Part shown: piece after piece, positions 45,574 to 54,122 of the stretch
How positions within the stretch are numbered: position 1 is the first letter of the stretch
Layout: each line of letters begins with the position of its first letter
DNA from: CAWEWH01 sp963812775
GTDB lineage: Bacteria; Pseudomonadota; Alphaproteobacteria; Rhizobiales; Beijerinckiaceae
Length of the DNA stretch: 64,000 nt
Assembly (NCBI GenBank): GCA_963812775.1
Contig: CAWEWH010000007.1
Location: 186,001-250,000, forward strand
Direction: 5' to 3'
The notes under the pieces: model-generated
The model's database searches: none
Seen by the model: the letters and a program-made list of their open reading frames with translations, nothing else
Told to the model about the DNA's origin: nothing
Translations under genes and position numbers: made by a program

Positions 45574-46203
45574 TCAGTCTCCGGGTTGCATGATTGCGAT
45601 TGTTGGCTTGTCTCGAGGTGAACCGTCATTGCGCGAGGAGGCGCTGAGGCGCTCGGGCAACGTCGTGAGATCGACGTCGTCCCAGTTGTGATCGCCCTTG
45701 ACGATGAGGCGCAGCCGCAACTGCGCGTCGAGCACGAAGGTCGTGGGCAGGATCTCGACCTCCCAGGACTTGGTCACGGTGCGCGCCTCGTCGAGGAGCA
45801 CCGGGAAGTTGAGCGGCATCTTGTCGAGAAACCGCGCCACGCGCTGCGGCGGCTCGGCGACCGAGATGGCAATCACCGCCGGTCCCTTGTCGCCGCCGCG
45901 TTCGACGAGGCGTTGCAGCGTCGGCAGCTCGTCGCGGCAGGGTTCGCACCAGGTGGCGAAGAAATTGACCACCACGAGGCGGCCGCGAAATGTGTCGAGC
46001 CCGACGCGCTGGCCAGCCGTGTCATGAAGCGTAAAGGACGGCGCCTCGGCATCGCCGGCGCGCGGCACGACGCTCGTGTCGGCGGCGCGGGCAAAGCCGG
46101 TCGAGGCTGCAACCGCAAGCGCGAGGGCGGCGATACGCGCGGCCCCTGCCAAACCCCAACCCACCGATGCGCCCCGAGCCTCGGGAGCGACCCTGTTGTC
46201 CAC
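45574..46203 (-). CDS. TlpA-like thiol-disulphide oxidoreductase
   Basis: This is a periplasmic thioredoxin-fold protein of about 209 residues. A hydrophobic export segment (AARIAALALAVAASTGFARA) precedes the domain PSFTLHDTAGQRVGLDTFRG. The active site is VVNFFATWCEPCRDELPTL (CxxC), with the cis-Pro region ILPTTFVLD. No ATG fits; GTG at 46203 or 46164 is likely. It is the first gene of the operon leading to the methanethiol oxidase. TlpA/Sco proteins reduce cysteines or deliver copper, which matches the needs of that enzyme. Confidence 0.87.
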   Translation of the reverse strand: MDNRVAPEARGASVGWGLAGAARIAALALAVAASTGFARAADTSVVPRAGDAEAPSFTLHDTAGQRVGLDTFRGRLVVVNFFATWCEPCRDELPTLQRLVERGGDKGPAVIAISVAEPPQRVARFLDKMPLNFPVLLDEARTVTKSWEVEILPTTFVLDAQLRLRLIVKGDHNWDDVDLTTLPERLSASSRNDGSPRDKPTIAIMQPGD

Positions 46204-46302
46204 ATCCCGATAGTGCGGTCCGGCGGCGGCGTGGGTCAACAGGAATTGGGGTGGACACCCGAACGTGATGGTGGTCCCCTCGGCGGGACCGAGGAGGGCG
46301 GC

Positions 46303-47901
46303 ATGGCCGAGGCACGGCTCAAACATTACGGCTGGGGCCGCGAGGGCGAGGATGCGACGCCCGACGAGAAGGACTTTGCGCTGTCGCGCATCAGCCAGCG
46401 CTTCGGCATCGGCGACTTTGCCGAGGTCGCGGCGCCGCGGCTCGACGACATCACGCTCAAGCCGCCACGCCTCAAGCCGCCGCAGTCGCTCGCGGGCGTC
46501 GTCACTACGGCCCACTACGACCGCGCCGCCCATACCTACGGCAAGTCGTTTCCCGAATATGTCCGCGGCCTCAACGCCGACTACGGCTCGGCGCCTGACG
46601 CGGTCGCCTATCCGAAGAGCGACGCCGACGTGGCAGCCGTTCTCGACTGGGCGGGCGGCGCGCAAGCTCTGGTAACGCCGTTCGGCGGCGGCTCGAGCGT
46701 CGTCGGCGGGGTCGAGCCGCGTCTCGACGGCTCGGGCCTCAAGGCCGCCGTCACCATCGACATGCGCGACATGGGCAAGGTGCTCGAAGTCGACAAGACA
46801 TCCCGGGCCGCCCTAATCGAGGCCGGCGCCTTCGGCCCGGCGCTCGAAGCACAGCTCAAGCCCCACGATCTCACCTTGCGGCATTTTCCGCAGAGCTTCG
46901 AGTTCTCGACCTTGGGTGGCTGGATCGCGACGCGCTCGGGCGGCCACTTCGCGACGCTCTACACGCACATCGACGATCTGGTCGAGTTGCTGCGCATGGT
47001 GACCCCGAAAGGCGTGCTGGAGACGCGCCGGCTGCCCGGCTCCGGCGCCGGCCCGAGCCCCGACCGCATGCTCATCGGCTCGGAAGGCATCCTCGGCATC
47101 ATCACGCGGGCGTGGATGCGCCTGCAGGACCGGCCGCGTTTCCGCGCCGGCGGCAGCGTGCGCTTCAAGGACTTCTTTGCCGCCGCACGCGCCGTGCGCG
47201 CCGTCGCGCAAGCCGGGCTCTACCCCGCCAATTGCCGCATCCTCGATCCGCAGGAGGCGCACAATACCGGCGCCAGCGACGGCTCGGCCGCCATCATGGT
47301 GCTCGCCTTCGAGTCCGGCGACCATCCGGTCGACGCCTGGATGGGACGCGCGCTTGAATGCTGCGCCGACCACGGCGGCATGCCCGAGAACGCCGAGGGC
47401 GCCGCCGCGCATCGCGAGGGCGCGGCCGGCCGCTGGCGCAACGCCTTCATCCGCATGCCGTATCTGCGCGAGTTCACCGTGGCGCGCGGCATCGTCGGCG
47501 ACACGTTCGAGACGTTGATCACCTGGGAGCGTTTCGAGGCGTTCCACGACAGCATCAAGGCGGCGACCGAAGCCGCCGTCCGTCAGGCGACCGGCCGGCC
47601 GGGGCAGGTGACCTGCCGCTTCACCCATGTCTATCCGGACGGACCGGCGCCCTATTTCACCTTCAATGCCATCGGCCGGCATGGCGCGCTCATCGAGCAG
47701 TACCAGGCCATCAAGTCGGCGGCGCTCGACGCGGTCATCGCCGGCGGCGGCACCGTCACCCACCATCACGCGGTGGGGCGCGATCACCGGCCCTGGTACG
47801 ATCGCCAGCGCCCGCCGCTGTTCGCCGCGGCGCTGCGCGCCGCCAAGCAGACGATGGACCCGCAGGGCCTGCTCAATCCCGGCGTGCTGATCGATCCGTG
47901 A
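46303..47901 (+). CDS. FAD-binding oxidoreductase, alkyldihydroxyacetonephosphate synthase-like
   Basis: This 532-residue flavoprotein starts MAEARLKHYGWGREGEDATP, the KYGWG pattern of the AGPS group. The FAD_binding_4 domain shows ALVTPFGGGSSVVGGVEP, then EFSTLGGWIATRSGGHFATLYTHIDDLV, and SEGILGIITRAWMRL. The C-terminal part HVYPDGPAPYFTF and VTHHHAVGRDHRPWY (His-rich active-site segment) also matches. Bacterial members oxidise various hydroxyacids or form ether-lipid-type products. ATG 46303 follows GAGGAGGG by four bases. It diverges from the TlpA gene and leads the operon with the VOC and crotonase genes. Confidence 0.9.
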   Translation: MAEARLKHYGWGREGEDATPDEKDFALSRISQRFGIGDFAEVAAPRLDDITLKPPRLKPPQSLAGVVTTAHYDRAAHTYGKSFPEYVRGLNADYGSAPDAVAYPKSDADVAAVLDWAGGAQALVTPFGGGSSVVGGVEPRLDGSGLKAAVTIDMRDMGKVLEVDKTSRAALIEAGAFGPALEAQLKPHDLTLRHFPQSFEFSTLGGWIATRSGGHFATLYTHIDDLVELLRMVTPKGVLETRRLPGSGAGPSPDRMLIGSEGILGIITRAWMRLQDRPRFRAGGSVRFKDFFAAARAVRAVAQAGLYPANCRILDPQEAHNTGASDGSAAIMVLAFESGDHPVDAWMGRALECCADHGGMPENAEGAAAHREGAAGRWRNAFIRMPYLREFTVARGIVGDTFETLITWERFEAFHDSIKAATEAAVRQATGRPGQVTCRFTHVYPDGPAPYFTFNAIGRHGALIEQYQAIKSAALDAVIAGGGTVTHHHAVGRDHRPWYDRQRPPLFAAALRAAKQTMDPQGLLNPGVLIDP

Positions 47902-48000
47902 GGAGCCGTCCGCGCAGGCGTCGCGGGCAGCTGTCATTGACCCCCCACGGGGCGGCGTGCAAGCTCCACCGCCCCGTTGGCGCTTCCAACCAAGACCTCG

Positions 48001-48879
48001 ATGATCACCAGCCTCGACCATATCGTCATCATCGTGCGCGACCTTGCGGTCGGCATTCGCACCTACGAGACGCTGCTCGGCGTCGCCGTCGCCTGGCTCA
48101 CCAAGGCCGACGGCGTCGAGACGGCGCTGTTCACGCTCGACAATATGAGCCTCGAGCTGATGGCGCCGGCCGGCGAGGGGACTGCCGCCGAGCGACTGCG
48201 CGCCGCGCTCGACCAACACGGCGAAGGCCTGGCGAGCCTCTGCCTCAGGACGGATGATCTTGCCGCCCTGCACCGGCGGCTGACGCGCCTCGATCTTGCG
48301 CCGGAGCCGATCGCCGACGCCGAGAGCGAGAATCTTCTCGACGGCAGGAGGCTCGCGTGGCGGCGCACCCGCGCCGCGACGGACAAGACCTTTGGCGTGC
48401 GCCTGTTCTTCATGGAGCGGCAGGCCGAGCGGCCGCGCTCGGCGCCGCTGTCGGCCGCGCCGATGGCCGGCCTCGACCACGTGGTCGTCGGCACGCGCCA
48501 TCCCGAGCGCGCCGCCGCACTCTACGGCGCGCGCCTGAAGCTCGACATGGCGCTTGACCGCACCAATCCAGCCTGGGGCTCGCGGCTGATGTTCTTTCGT
48601 TGCGGCGATCTCATCGTCGAGATCGCGCACCGGCTGAACGACGAGCCGGGCGATGCGCCCGACAGGATGTTCGGCCTGAGCTGGCGCGCCCATGACATCG
48701 ATGGCGCCCGGGCACGTCTCGCCGCCGCCGGCCTCGACGTGTCGGAGGTGCGCGACGGCCGCAAACCGGGCACGCGCGTCTTCACCGTGCGGGACGGGCA
48801 TTGCGGCGTGCCGACCTTGGTCCTCAAGCCAACGCCGCCAAGAGCCCGCGCCGACCGCATGGCTGCGGCAACCGCATGA
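48001..48879 (+). CDS. VOC family protein with two glyoxalase-like domains
   Basis: The 292-residue protein contains two vicinal-oxygen-chelate modules. The first is LDHIVIIVRDLAVGIRTYETLLG to about residue 145; the second is LDHVVVGTRHPERAAALYGARLKLDM. Metal ligands are His7 (LDHIV) and Glu (SLELMAP) in the first, His (LDHVV) and Glu (LIVEIAH) in the second. Such proteins can be dioxygenases, isomerases or lyases. It lies 99 bases after the FAD oxidase gene and 24 before the crotonase gene. The ATG at 48001 is preferred over an upstream TTG. Confidence 0.87.
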   Translation: MITSLDHIVIIVRDLAVGIRTYETLLGVAVAWLTKADGVETALFTLDNMSLELMAPAGEGTAAERLRAALDQHGEGLASLCLRTDDLAALHRRLTRLDLAPEPIADAESENLLDGRRLAWRRTRAATDKTFGVRLFFMERQAERPRSAPLSAAPMAGLDHVVVGTRHPERAAALYGARLKLDMALDRTNPAWGSRLMFFRCGDLIVEIAHRLNDEPGDAPDRMFGLSWRAHDIDGARARLAAAGLDVSEVRDGRKPGTRVFTVRDGHCGVPTLVLKPTPPRARADRMAAATA

Positions 48880-48903
48880 CCCCACGATCGGACGGAGGCG
48901 TGA

Positions 48904-49725
48904 ATGAGTGACGGCGGCACGGACCCCCTGCGGCGAGCTTGGCAGCACCTCGCGGTGACGCATGAGGGCGGCCTCGTCGAGGTGCATCTCAAGCGCCTCG
49001 AGGCGCGCAATGCGCTTGATCTCGCCTTCCTGCGCGAGCTCACCGAAGTGGCGCGCCTGCTGCGGCTGCGGACGGACGTCAATGCCGTCATCGTCACCGG
49101 CACGCGCGAGTATTTCAGCGCCGGCGCCGACCTGTCGGCCATCAAGCAGCGGGTCATTGCGCCGACCGTGCTGGAATCGCGCGAGATGATCATGGCAGGG
49201 CCCGATCTGTGCCGCGCCTGGGAGGAGATCGAGGCGGTCACCATCGCGGCCGTCGAGGGCTACTGCATCGGCGGCGGCTCCGCCTTGGCCATCGCCTGCG
49301 ACTTCCGCATCATGGGGGAGGGCGCCTACATGCGGCTGCCGGAAGTGCCGCTCGGCATCAATATGAGCTGGCGCTCGGTGCCGCGCATCACGGCGCTGGT
49401 CGGGCCGGCGCGCGCCAAGCGCTATGTCATCTTCGGCGAGCGCATCGATGCGCGCACCTGCCTCGACTGGGGCATGGCGGACGTGGTGGCCCCGAAGGGC
49501 GAGGCGCTGGACGTGGCGCGCGAGTGGGCCCGCAAGGTCCTGGCGCTGCCGCCGCTCCCGGTGCGCATGAGCAAGGAGGCGGTCAACGTCGCGGCCAATG
49601 CATTGAACCACGCGACCTCCTTCATGGATCGCGACCAGTACCTAGTGACGACGCGCAGCAAGGACTTCAACGAGGGGGTGGCGGCGTTCTTCGAGCGGCG
49701 CGAGCCAAAATTCCGCGGCGATTGA
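48904..49725 (+). CDS. Enoyl-CoA hydratase/isomerase (crotonase) family protein
   Basis: The 273-residue protein binds a CoA thioester in the cytoplasm. RLEARNALDLAFLREL, VTGTREYFSAGADLSAIK (oxyanion hole), EGYCIGGGSALAIACDFRIMGEGAYMRLPEVPLGINMSW and the C-terminal helices are intact. The hydratase glutamate pair is not fully kept: LPEVPLGI contains the second Glu, while GGGSALAIACD lacks the first. It may therefore be an isomerase, dehalogenase or decarboxylase-type crotonase. It follows the VOC gene by 24 bases. Confidence 0.9.
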   Translation: MSDGGTDPLRRAWQHLAVTHEGGLVEVHLKRLEARNALDLAFLRELTEVARLLRLRTDVNAVIVTGTREYFSAGADLSAIKQRVIAPTVLESREMIMAGPDLCRAWEEIEAVTIAAVEGYCIGGGSALAIACDFRIMGEGAYMRLPEVPLGINMSWRSVPRITALVGPARAKRYVIFGERIDARTCLDWGMADVVAPKGEALDVAREWARKVLALPPLPVRMSKEAVNVAANALNHATSFMDRDQYLVTTRSKDFNEGVAAFFERREPKFRGD

Positions 49726-49736
49726 GGACGCTTGGG

Positions 49737-50330
49737 TCAGCCGTCGTCCGGTCCCAGCAGCCCGTCGATGAGCTTGCGCATGGCGACGCGATTGGTTTTC
49801 AGCGCCGCCTTGGGATTCTCGGCCCGCGCGACAAGCAGCGCCAGCTCGAATAGCCCGGCGAGCAGGATGTGCGCGTAGGTCTCGACGAGCTCGGCCGGCA
49901 CGCGCCCCTCAGCGGCCGCGGCCTTCACCGAGGCCTTCATCCTGCCAAAGCCGTGGCGAGCATCGATTTCGCGCCATTTCTGCCAGCCGACCACGGCCGG
50001 CGCATCGATGAGCACGATCTGGCGGATCTTCTGCTCGCCGGCGAGCTTCAGGAAAGCGTCACAGGCGACGCGTAAGCCCTCGACGGGACCGGACGCGGCG
50101 CGGGCCGCGCCGAGCAACTGCGCGATCTCGGCCTCGACCGCGTCCAGCACCGCCTCGAACAGTGCCTCCTTGCTGGGGAAGTGATGGTAGAGGGCGCCGC
50201 GGCTGAGCGACGTGGCGGCGAGCACGTCCTCGATGGACGTGGCGTCATAGCCGCGCGCCGCGAACAGCCGGGTCGCCGTCTCGAGAACATGAGCGCGGGT
50301 GGCCTGGCCGCGATCGACCTTCACAGGCAT
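49737..50330 (-). CDS. TetR/AcrR family transcriptional regulator
   Basis: This is a repressor of 197 residues. Helix-turn-helix: TRLFAARGYDATSIEDVLAATSLSRGALYHHFPSKEALFEAVLDAV. The C-terminal domain (VLIDAPAVVGWQKWREIDARHGFG) matches the TetR_C type common in alphaproteobacteria. It faces the alpha/beta hydrolase gene across a 114-base gap carrying a perfect 15-bp palindrome. It probably represses itself and that operon. Confidence 0.93.
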   Translation of the reverse strand: MPVKVDRGQATRAHVLETATRLFAARGYDATSIEDVLAATSLSRGALYHHFPSKEALFEAVLDAVEAEIAQLLGAARAASGPVEGLRVACDAFLKLAGEQKIRQIVLIDAPAVVGWQKWREIDARHGFGRMKASVKAAAAEGRVPAELVETYAHILLAGLFELALLVARAENPKAALKTNRVAMRKLIDGLLGPDDG

Positions 50331-50344
50331 CCATCCTCCTTGAC

Positions 50345-50383
50345 AGACCGTCAGTCGGTATGCAATAAACCGACTGACGGTCT
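50345..50383. promoter_or_regulatory. Perfect 15-bp inverted repeat, probable TetR operator
   Basis: AGACCGTCAGTCGGT (50345-50359) and ACCGACTGACGGTCT (50369-50383) are exact reverse complements with nine bases between. Each arm is itself nearly symmetrical (ACCG..CGGT), so two dimers might bind. The site begins 15 bases upstream of the tetR start and ends 61 bases upstream of the hydrolase start. Confidence 0.85.
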
Positions 50384-50444
50384 AATACGTCGTCCCCCGG
50401 CCCGCCGCAAGCGGCCGGCCCCCGTTTTCGGCAGCAACGGTCCC

Positions 50445-51329
50445 ATGACACGTGAAAATATGACACGCAAAATCAAGCATGCATCCACAGCCTTCGGCCG
50501 TATCGCCTACGAGGAGCGAGGCGAGGGGCCGCCGGCCCTCTTCGTGCACGGCGTCTTCCGCAACGGCTATCTGTGGCGCCACGTGATCGAGGGGGTCTCG
50601 GACCTGCGCCGCTGCATCGCCGTCGACCTCATGGCGCATGGCGGCACCGAGACGAGGGCCGACCAGGACGTGGACTTCACGGCGCAGGCCGGCATGCTCG
50701 CGACCTTTTGCGAGAGTCTCAAGCTGGATCAGGTCGACCTCGTCGCCAACGATAGCGGCGCCGGCATCGCGCAGATCTTTGCCGCCCACCATCCCGCGCG
50801 CATCCGCTCGCTCTGCCTGACCAACAGCGACACGCACGACAACTGGCCGCCGGAAGCCTTCCAGCCCACCGTCGAACTCGCCCGGCGCGGGGAGCTTGGG
50901 CCGCGCGGCCGCCAGATGCTGGCCGACATCGACTTTGCCCGAACCGTGTTCGCCCGCGCCTATCAGGATCCGACGAGCGTCTCGCCCGAGACAAACCGCA
51001 TTTATCTCGAGCCGATCTACGGCAGCGAAGCGGCCATGCGCAATCTCGAGCGCTTCGTCGCCGCACAGGACTGCCGCCACACGGTGGCAGTCGAGCCGCT
51101 GCTGCGGCGGCTCACGGCGCCGACCCTCGTCGTGTGGGGGACCGACGACATCTTCTTTCCCGTGAAGTGGGCCTATTGGCTGCGCGACACCATCCCCGGC
51201 TGCAAGACGGTGATCGAGGTCGAAGGCGGGCGCCTGCTCTTCATCGAGGAGCGGCCCGAGACGCTGATCGGACTGCTGCGCGAGCATTGGCAGGCGGCGA
51301 GCGCCGCGCCCGCCGTCCGTGTCGCGTGA
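50445..51329 (+). CDS. Alpha/beta hydrolase, haloalkane dehalogenase-like
   Basis: The 294-residue protein has the alpha/beta fold: ALFVHGVFRNGYLWRHVIEG (oxyanion loop), then DLVANDSGAGIAQIFAAHHP with an aspartate nucleophile (NDSGAG) as in haloalkane dehalogenases, and LVVWGTDDIFFPVKWAYWL with the acid residue. At the place of the catalytic histidine the sequence is EGGRLLFIEERPE, without histidine, so the classical triad appears incomplete. ATG 50445 or 50460 can start it. The TetR palindrome upstream suggests induction by its substrate. Confidence 0.85.
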   Translation: MTRENMTRKIKHASTAFGRIAYEERGEGPPALFVHGVFRNGYLWRHVIEGVSDLRRCIAVDLMAHGGTETRADQDVDFTAQAGMLATFCESLKLDQVDLVANDSGAGIAQIFAAHHPARIRSLCLTNSDTHDNWPPEAFQPTVELARRGELGPRGRQMLADIDFARTVFARAYQDPTSVSPETNRIYLEPIYGSEAAMRNLERFVAAQDCRHTVAVEPLLRRLTAPTLVVWGTDDIFFPVKWAYWLRDTIPGCKTVIEVEGGRLLFIEERPETLIGLLREHWQAASAAPAVRVA

Positions 51330-51358
51330 GGGTGCCCGCAATCCTGAAGGAAGACATC

Positions 51359-51853
51359 ATGGTCGCCGTTGCGGAACGCGTCGCCTCAGCCAGTCTCGAG
51401 GTCGCGCATCTCTTCGACATGCGCTTTCGGCTCGGGGCGCGGCTGGAGATCGGCGCGGCGCCCGACGGCCGCCGCCTGCTGCTGCCGGCTGGCGGCGGCC
51501 GTTTCGAAGGCGCCAGGCTGCGCGGCGAGGTGCTGGCCAATGGCGGCGACTGGGCCCTGCTGCGCGCCAACGGCGACCTCTCGCTCGACATCCGCCTCGT
51601 GCTGAAGACCGATGACGGCGCGCTCATCTTCATGAACGGGGGAGGGCGCTTCGTGGCGCCGCCCGAGGTGCTGGCGCAAGCGCGCGATCCGCAGAAGCGC
51701 GAGGGCATCGATCCAGGCCGCTATTATTTCCGCACGCCGTTCCAGTTCGAGACCGGCGCCAAGGAGCATGCCTGGCTCAACGACATCGTCTGCATCGGCA
51801 AGGGCCGGCTGGTGAGCGACGGCGTCGCCTATGCGGTGTTCGCGGTGTTGTAG
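51359..51853 (+). CDS. DUF3237 family protein
   Basis: This 164-residue protein forms a single beta-barrel-type domain of unknown function. It contains SLEVAHLFDMRFRLG, RLLLPAGGGRFEGARLRGEVLANGGDWALLRANGD, LKTDDGALIFMNGGGRF and the final YYFRTPFQFETGAKEHAWLNDIVCIGKG, the family hallmark. RBS AAGGAAG lies five bases before ATG 51359. It is 29 bases downstream of the hydrolase gene, so the two are probably one operon under the TetR. Its end overlaps the convergent membrane protein gene by 25 bases. Confidence 0.9.
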   Translation: MVAVAERVASASLEVAHLFDMRFRLGARLEIGAAPDGRRLLLPAGGGRFEGARLRGEVLANGGDWALLRANGDLSLDIRLVLKTDDGALIFMNGGGRFVAPPEVLAQARDPQKREGIDPGRYYFRTPFQFETGAKEHAWLNDIVCIGKGRLVSDGVAYAVFAVL

Positions 51854-52863
51854 GGGTCGTCCCCGCGCGCCGCCGGCGGCCGCCGCGCCGACAGCGCGAC
51901 CCACGCCGTCAGGGTCAGCACGCCGAGCGACACCCCGAACCACAGCGTCGTGAGCCGCATGATCAGCGTCGCGATGGCGGCGGTGGCTGGCGCCACTCCC
52001 ATGGCGGCCAGGAGGCCGATCATCGTCGCCTCGAAGCCGCCGAGGCCGCCCGGCAGGAAGGTTGCGCCACCGACCAGGGTCGCGAAGGCGAAGATGACGA
52101 TCAATTCGCCGGCCCCAAGCGTCAGCCCCAAGTCGCGCAGCATGAGCAGCGGCGCGAGCCCCTGGACGGTCAGGCCGGCGAGCGACGGCAGGGCGAAGAG
52201 CGGCAGCTTCCGTGGCCGGGTGACGGCGCTCAGATGCGTGAGCGTTCGGCGCACGCCGCCGACCACGCTTGCGAGGCGCGGCAGCCGCCGCTCGGCGGCA
52301 GACCAGAAATGCGACGCCGACGCGAGCCACCCGAGGACCGCGATGGCCGCCACCATGATGGCCAGCATGATGAAGGGGGCGGCGCCCGCCTTCGTGAACA
52401 TCGCCGCGCCAACGACGAGGATGATGGTGAGCGCCACCGCATCGTGGAAGCGGTCCGCCACCACGAGCGACAGGCCGGCGTCCGCCGGCGTGCCGAAGGT
52501 GCGGTGGGCGGTGTAGACGCGCACCGCTTCGCCGGCCCGCCCCGGCGTCAGCGTGAACGCGAAGCCGCCGAGATAGACGAGCACATGCCACGGGATGGCG
52601 GCGGCGCGGGCGCCCGGGCCGTGCGGGTCGATGGTGCGGAACAGCATGATCCAGCGCAGCGTGCGCGCCGCGTAGTTGAAGGCGGAAGCGGCAAGCAGCA
52701 GCAGCATCGTCTCGAGGCGGATATGGGCCAGCGCGGTGCGCAGCTCGTCGGCCGCAAAGCTCCAGGCGGCGAGCCCGAAGGCGGAGGCGACGAAGACGAG
52801 GGGCAGCAGGCCCCGGACGACAACTCGTCTGACGTTGAGGCCGCCGCGCGGCGCGATGCTCAT
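51829..52863 (-). CDS. Flippase-like integral membrane protein (lysylphosphatidylglycerol synthase TM / UPF0104 family)
   Basis: The 344-residue protein has eight or so hydrophobic helices and no soluble enzyme domain. The segment WHVLVYLGGFAFTLTPGRAGEAVRVYTAHRTFG contains the TPGRxGE motif, and GGATFLPGGLGGFEATMIGLLAAMG the PGGLGxxE motif, both family hallmarks. These proteins are thought to move lipids or lipid-linked molecules, for example hopanoid- or glycolipid-related. It lies 45 bases after the first epimerase gene on the same strand, so a lipid or sugar-lipid pathway is a reasonable inference. Confidence 0.9.
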   Translation of the reverse strand: MSIAPRGGLNVRRVVVRGLLPLVFVASAFGLAAWSFAADELRTALAHIRLETMLLLLAASAFNYAARTLRWIMLFRTIDPHGPGARAAAIPWHVLVYLGGFAFTLTPGRAGEAVRVYTAHRTFGTPADAGLSLVVADRFHDAVALTIILVVGAAMFTKAGAAPFIMLAIMVAAIAVLGWLASASHFWSAAERRLPRLASVVGGVRRTLTHLSAVTRPRKLPLFALPSLAGLTVQGLAPLLMLRDLGLTLGAGELIVIFAFATLVGGATFLPGGLGGFEATMIGLLAAMGVAPATAAIATLIMRLTTLWFGVSLGVLTLTAWVALSARRPPAARGDDPYNTANTA

Positions 52864-52908
52864 GACATGCTTATGACGGCACGGCGGCGCGCCGCCAAGG
52901 CGAGGGCA

Positions 52909-53898
52909 TCAGCGTGGCACGAGCACCGGGCGTGGCGCCGCGAAGTGCTGCACCACCTCGGCCAGCGCCGGGCTGACGGAGCGCGACTGGTAGCCGAGCT
53001 CGCGCCGCGCCTTGGCGCTGTCGATGGGTGCCGAGCGCAGCGCCAGCCGCACGCCTTCGACCGTCGCGGCAGGCCGCCGGCCGGTGATGTGGGTGGCGAC
53101 CAACTCGGCAGCGATGCCGGTGGCCAGCGCCACGAAGCCCGGCAGGCCCGGCCGCAATCGCTCGCGGCCGCACATGCGGTCGAGCGCCTCGACAAGGGCG
53201 GCGAGGGAGAAGTTCTCGCCGCCGAGAATGTAGCGCTCGCCCACCTGGCCGCGCTCGTGCGCGAGCAGCATGCCGCGGGCAACGTCGCGCACGTCGACGA
53301 GGTTCAGCGTGCAATCGAGGATGAGCGGCGGCGGGCGCCTGACCAGGAGTGACAGCATGGCGCAGGGCGGCGTGCAATTGTCGTCGCCCGGCCCGATGGG
53401 CAGCGTCGGATTGACGATGGTGACCGGAAGGCCGCGCCTTGCGGCCTCGAGCGCCGCCTGCTCGGCAAGGAACTTGGAGCGGGTATAGGGCCCCGGCATG
53501 TCGGCGAGGTTGGGCTCGCTCTGCTCGCGCGGCGGGACGTTCCTGCCCGAGAACAGGATGGCCTCCGTCGAGCAGTGGATGAAGCGTTCGACACCGCGCT
53601 CGGCGGCGGCGGCCAGCAGGCGCTCGGTGCCAAGGCGATTGACGCGGTCGTAGTCGCCCGCATGGCGCGTCCACAGATGCGGGATGGCCGCGAGATGGAA
53701 CACGATGTCGACGCCGCGGATGGCGCGGCGCACCGCATCGGGGTCGAGGATGGAGCCCGCGACATATTCGACCCGCGCCGGGGCATGGGGCGGATCGATA
53801 TCGAGCACCCGGACAGTGTCGCCACGCGCCAGGAGGGCGTCGACGAGGTGGCGGCCGATGAAACCCCCGCCCCCGGTTACGAGCGATGTCGCTGCCAT
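52909..53898 (-). CDS. NAD-dependent epimerase/dehydratase (copy 1)
   Basis: This extended SDR of 329 residues is HpnA/3-beta-HSD-like. N-terminal TGGGGFIGRHLVDALLARGD, DIVFHLAAIPHLW, catalytic YTRSK (YxxxK), NPTLPIGPGDDN and the VDVRDVARGM segment are intact. The ATG at 53898 is chosen over 53928 because the fold starts directly after it. It is closely related to the gene at 54123, sharing long stretches such as HLWTR, RFIHCSTEAILFS and LDCTLNLVDVRDVARGML. A role in lipid-linked sugar or steroid-like substrate oxidation is inferred. Confidence 0.92.
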   Translation of the reverse strand: MAATSLVTGGGGFIGRHLVDALLARGDTVRVLDIDPPHAPARVEYVAGSILDPDAVRRAIRGVDIVFHLAAIPHLWTRHAGDYDRVNRLGTERLLAAAAERGVERFIHCSTEAILFSGRNVPPREQSEPNLADMPGPYTRSKFLAEQAALEAARRGLPVTIVNPTLPIGPGDDNCTPPCAMLSLLVRRPPPLILDCTLNLVDVRDVARGMLLAHERGQVGERYILGGENFSLAALVEALDRMCGRERLRPGLPGFVALATGIAAELVATHITGRRPAATVEGVRLALRSAPIDSAKARRELGYQSRSVSPALAEVVQHFAAPRPVLVPR

Positions 53899-54072
53899 GC
53901 CTCTTTCCAATGCTGCCCGGGGAGCCAAACGGCAGTTTCAGAGGGATTGTTCCAAGAGGCTCCCATTTGCGGGCCCTGATGGGGCCCCTAAAGCCCGGCT
54001 AACGCAGCATTCCAGGGAGGGTTGCGTGCGTATCGGGCGTCGGTTCGCGAGACGGCACGGAGGAGCATCGGG

Positions 54073-54117
54073 CTCGCCGGCGGTGAGCGGTGCAAGGAGG
54101 GCTGCACCGCCGGCGAG
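54073..54117. terminator. Hairpin between the two epimerase genes
   Basis: CTCGCCGGCGGT (54073-54084) and ACCGCCGGCGAG (54106-54117) form a perfect 12-bp stem six bases after the stop of the upstream epimerase gene (transcribed leftward). There is no T-run, so termination may be partial. The rest of the 224-base gap contains no gene. Confidence 0.6.
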
Positions 54118-54122
54118 GCCCG

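Noticed and set aside
46813..49611. Very long open frame on the minus strand opposite the FAD oxidase, VOC and crotonase genes
   Set aside because: It is antisense to three well-recognised genes and has low-complexity His/Arg/Gly-rich translation typical of frame shadows in GC-rich DNA.
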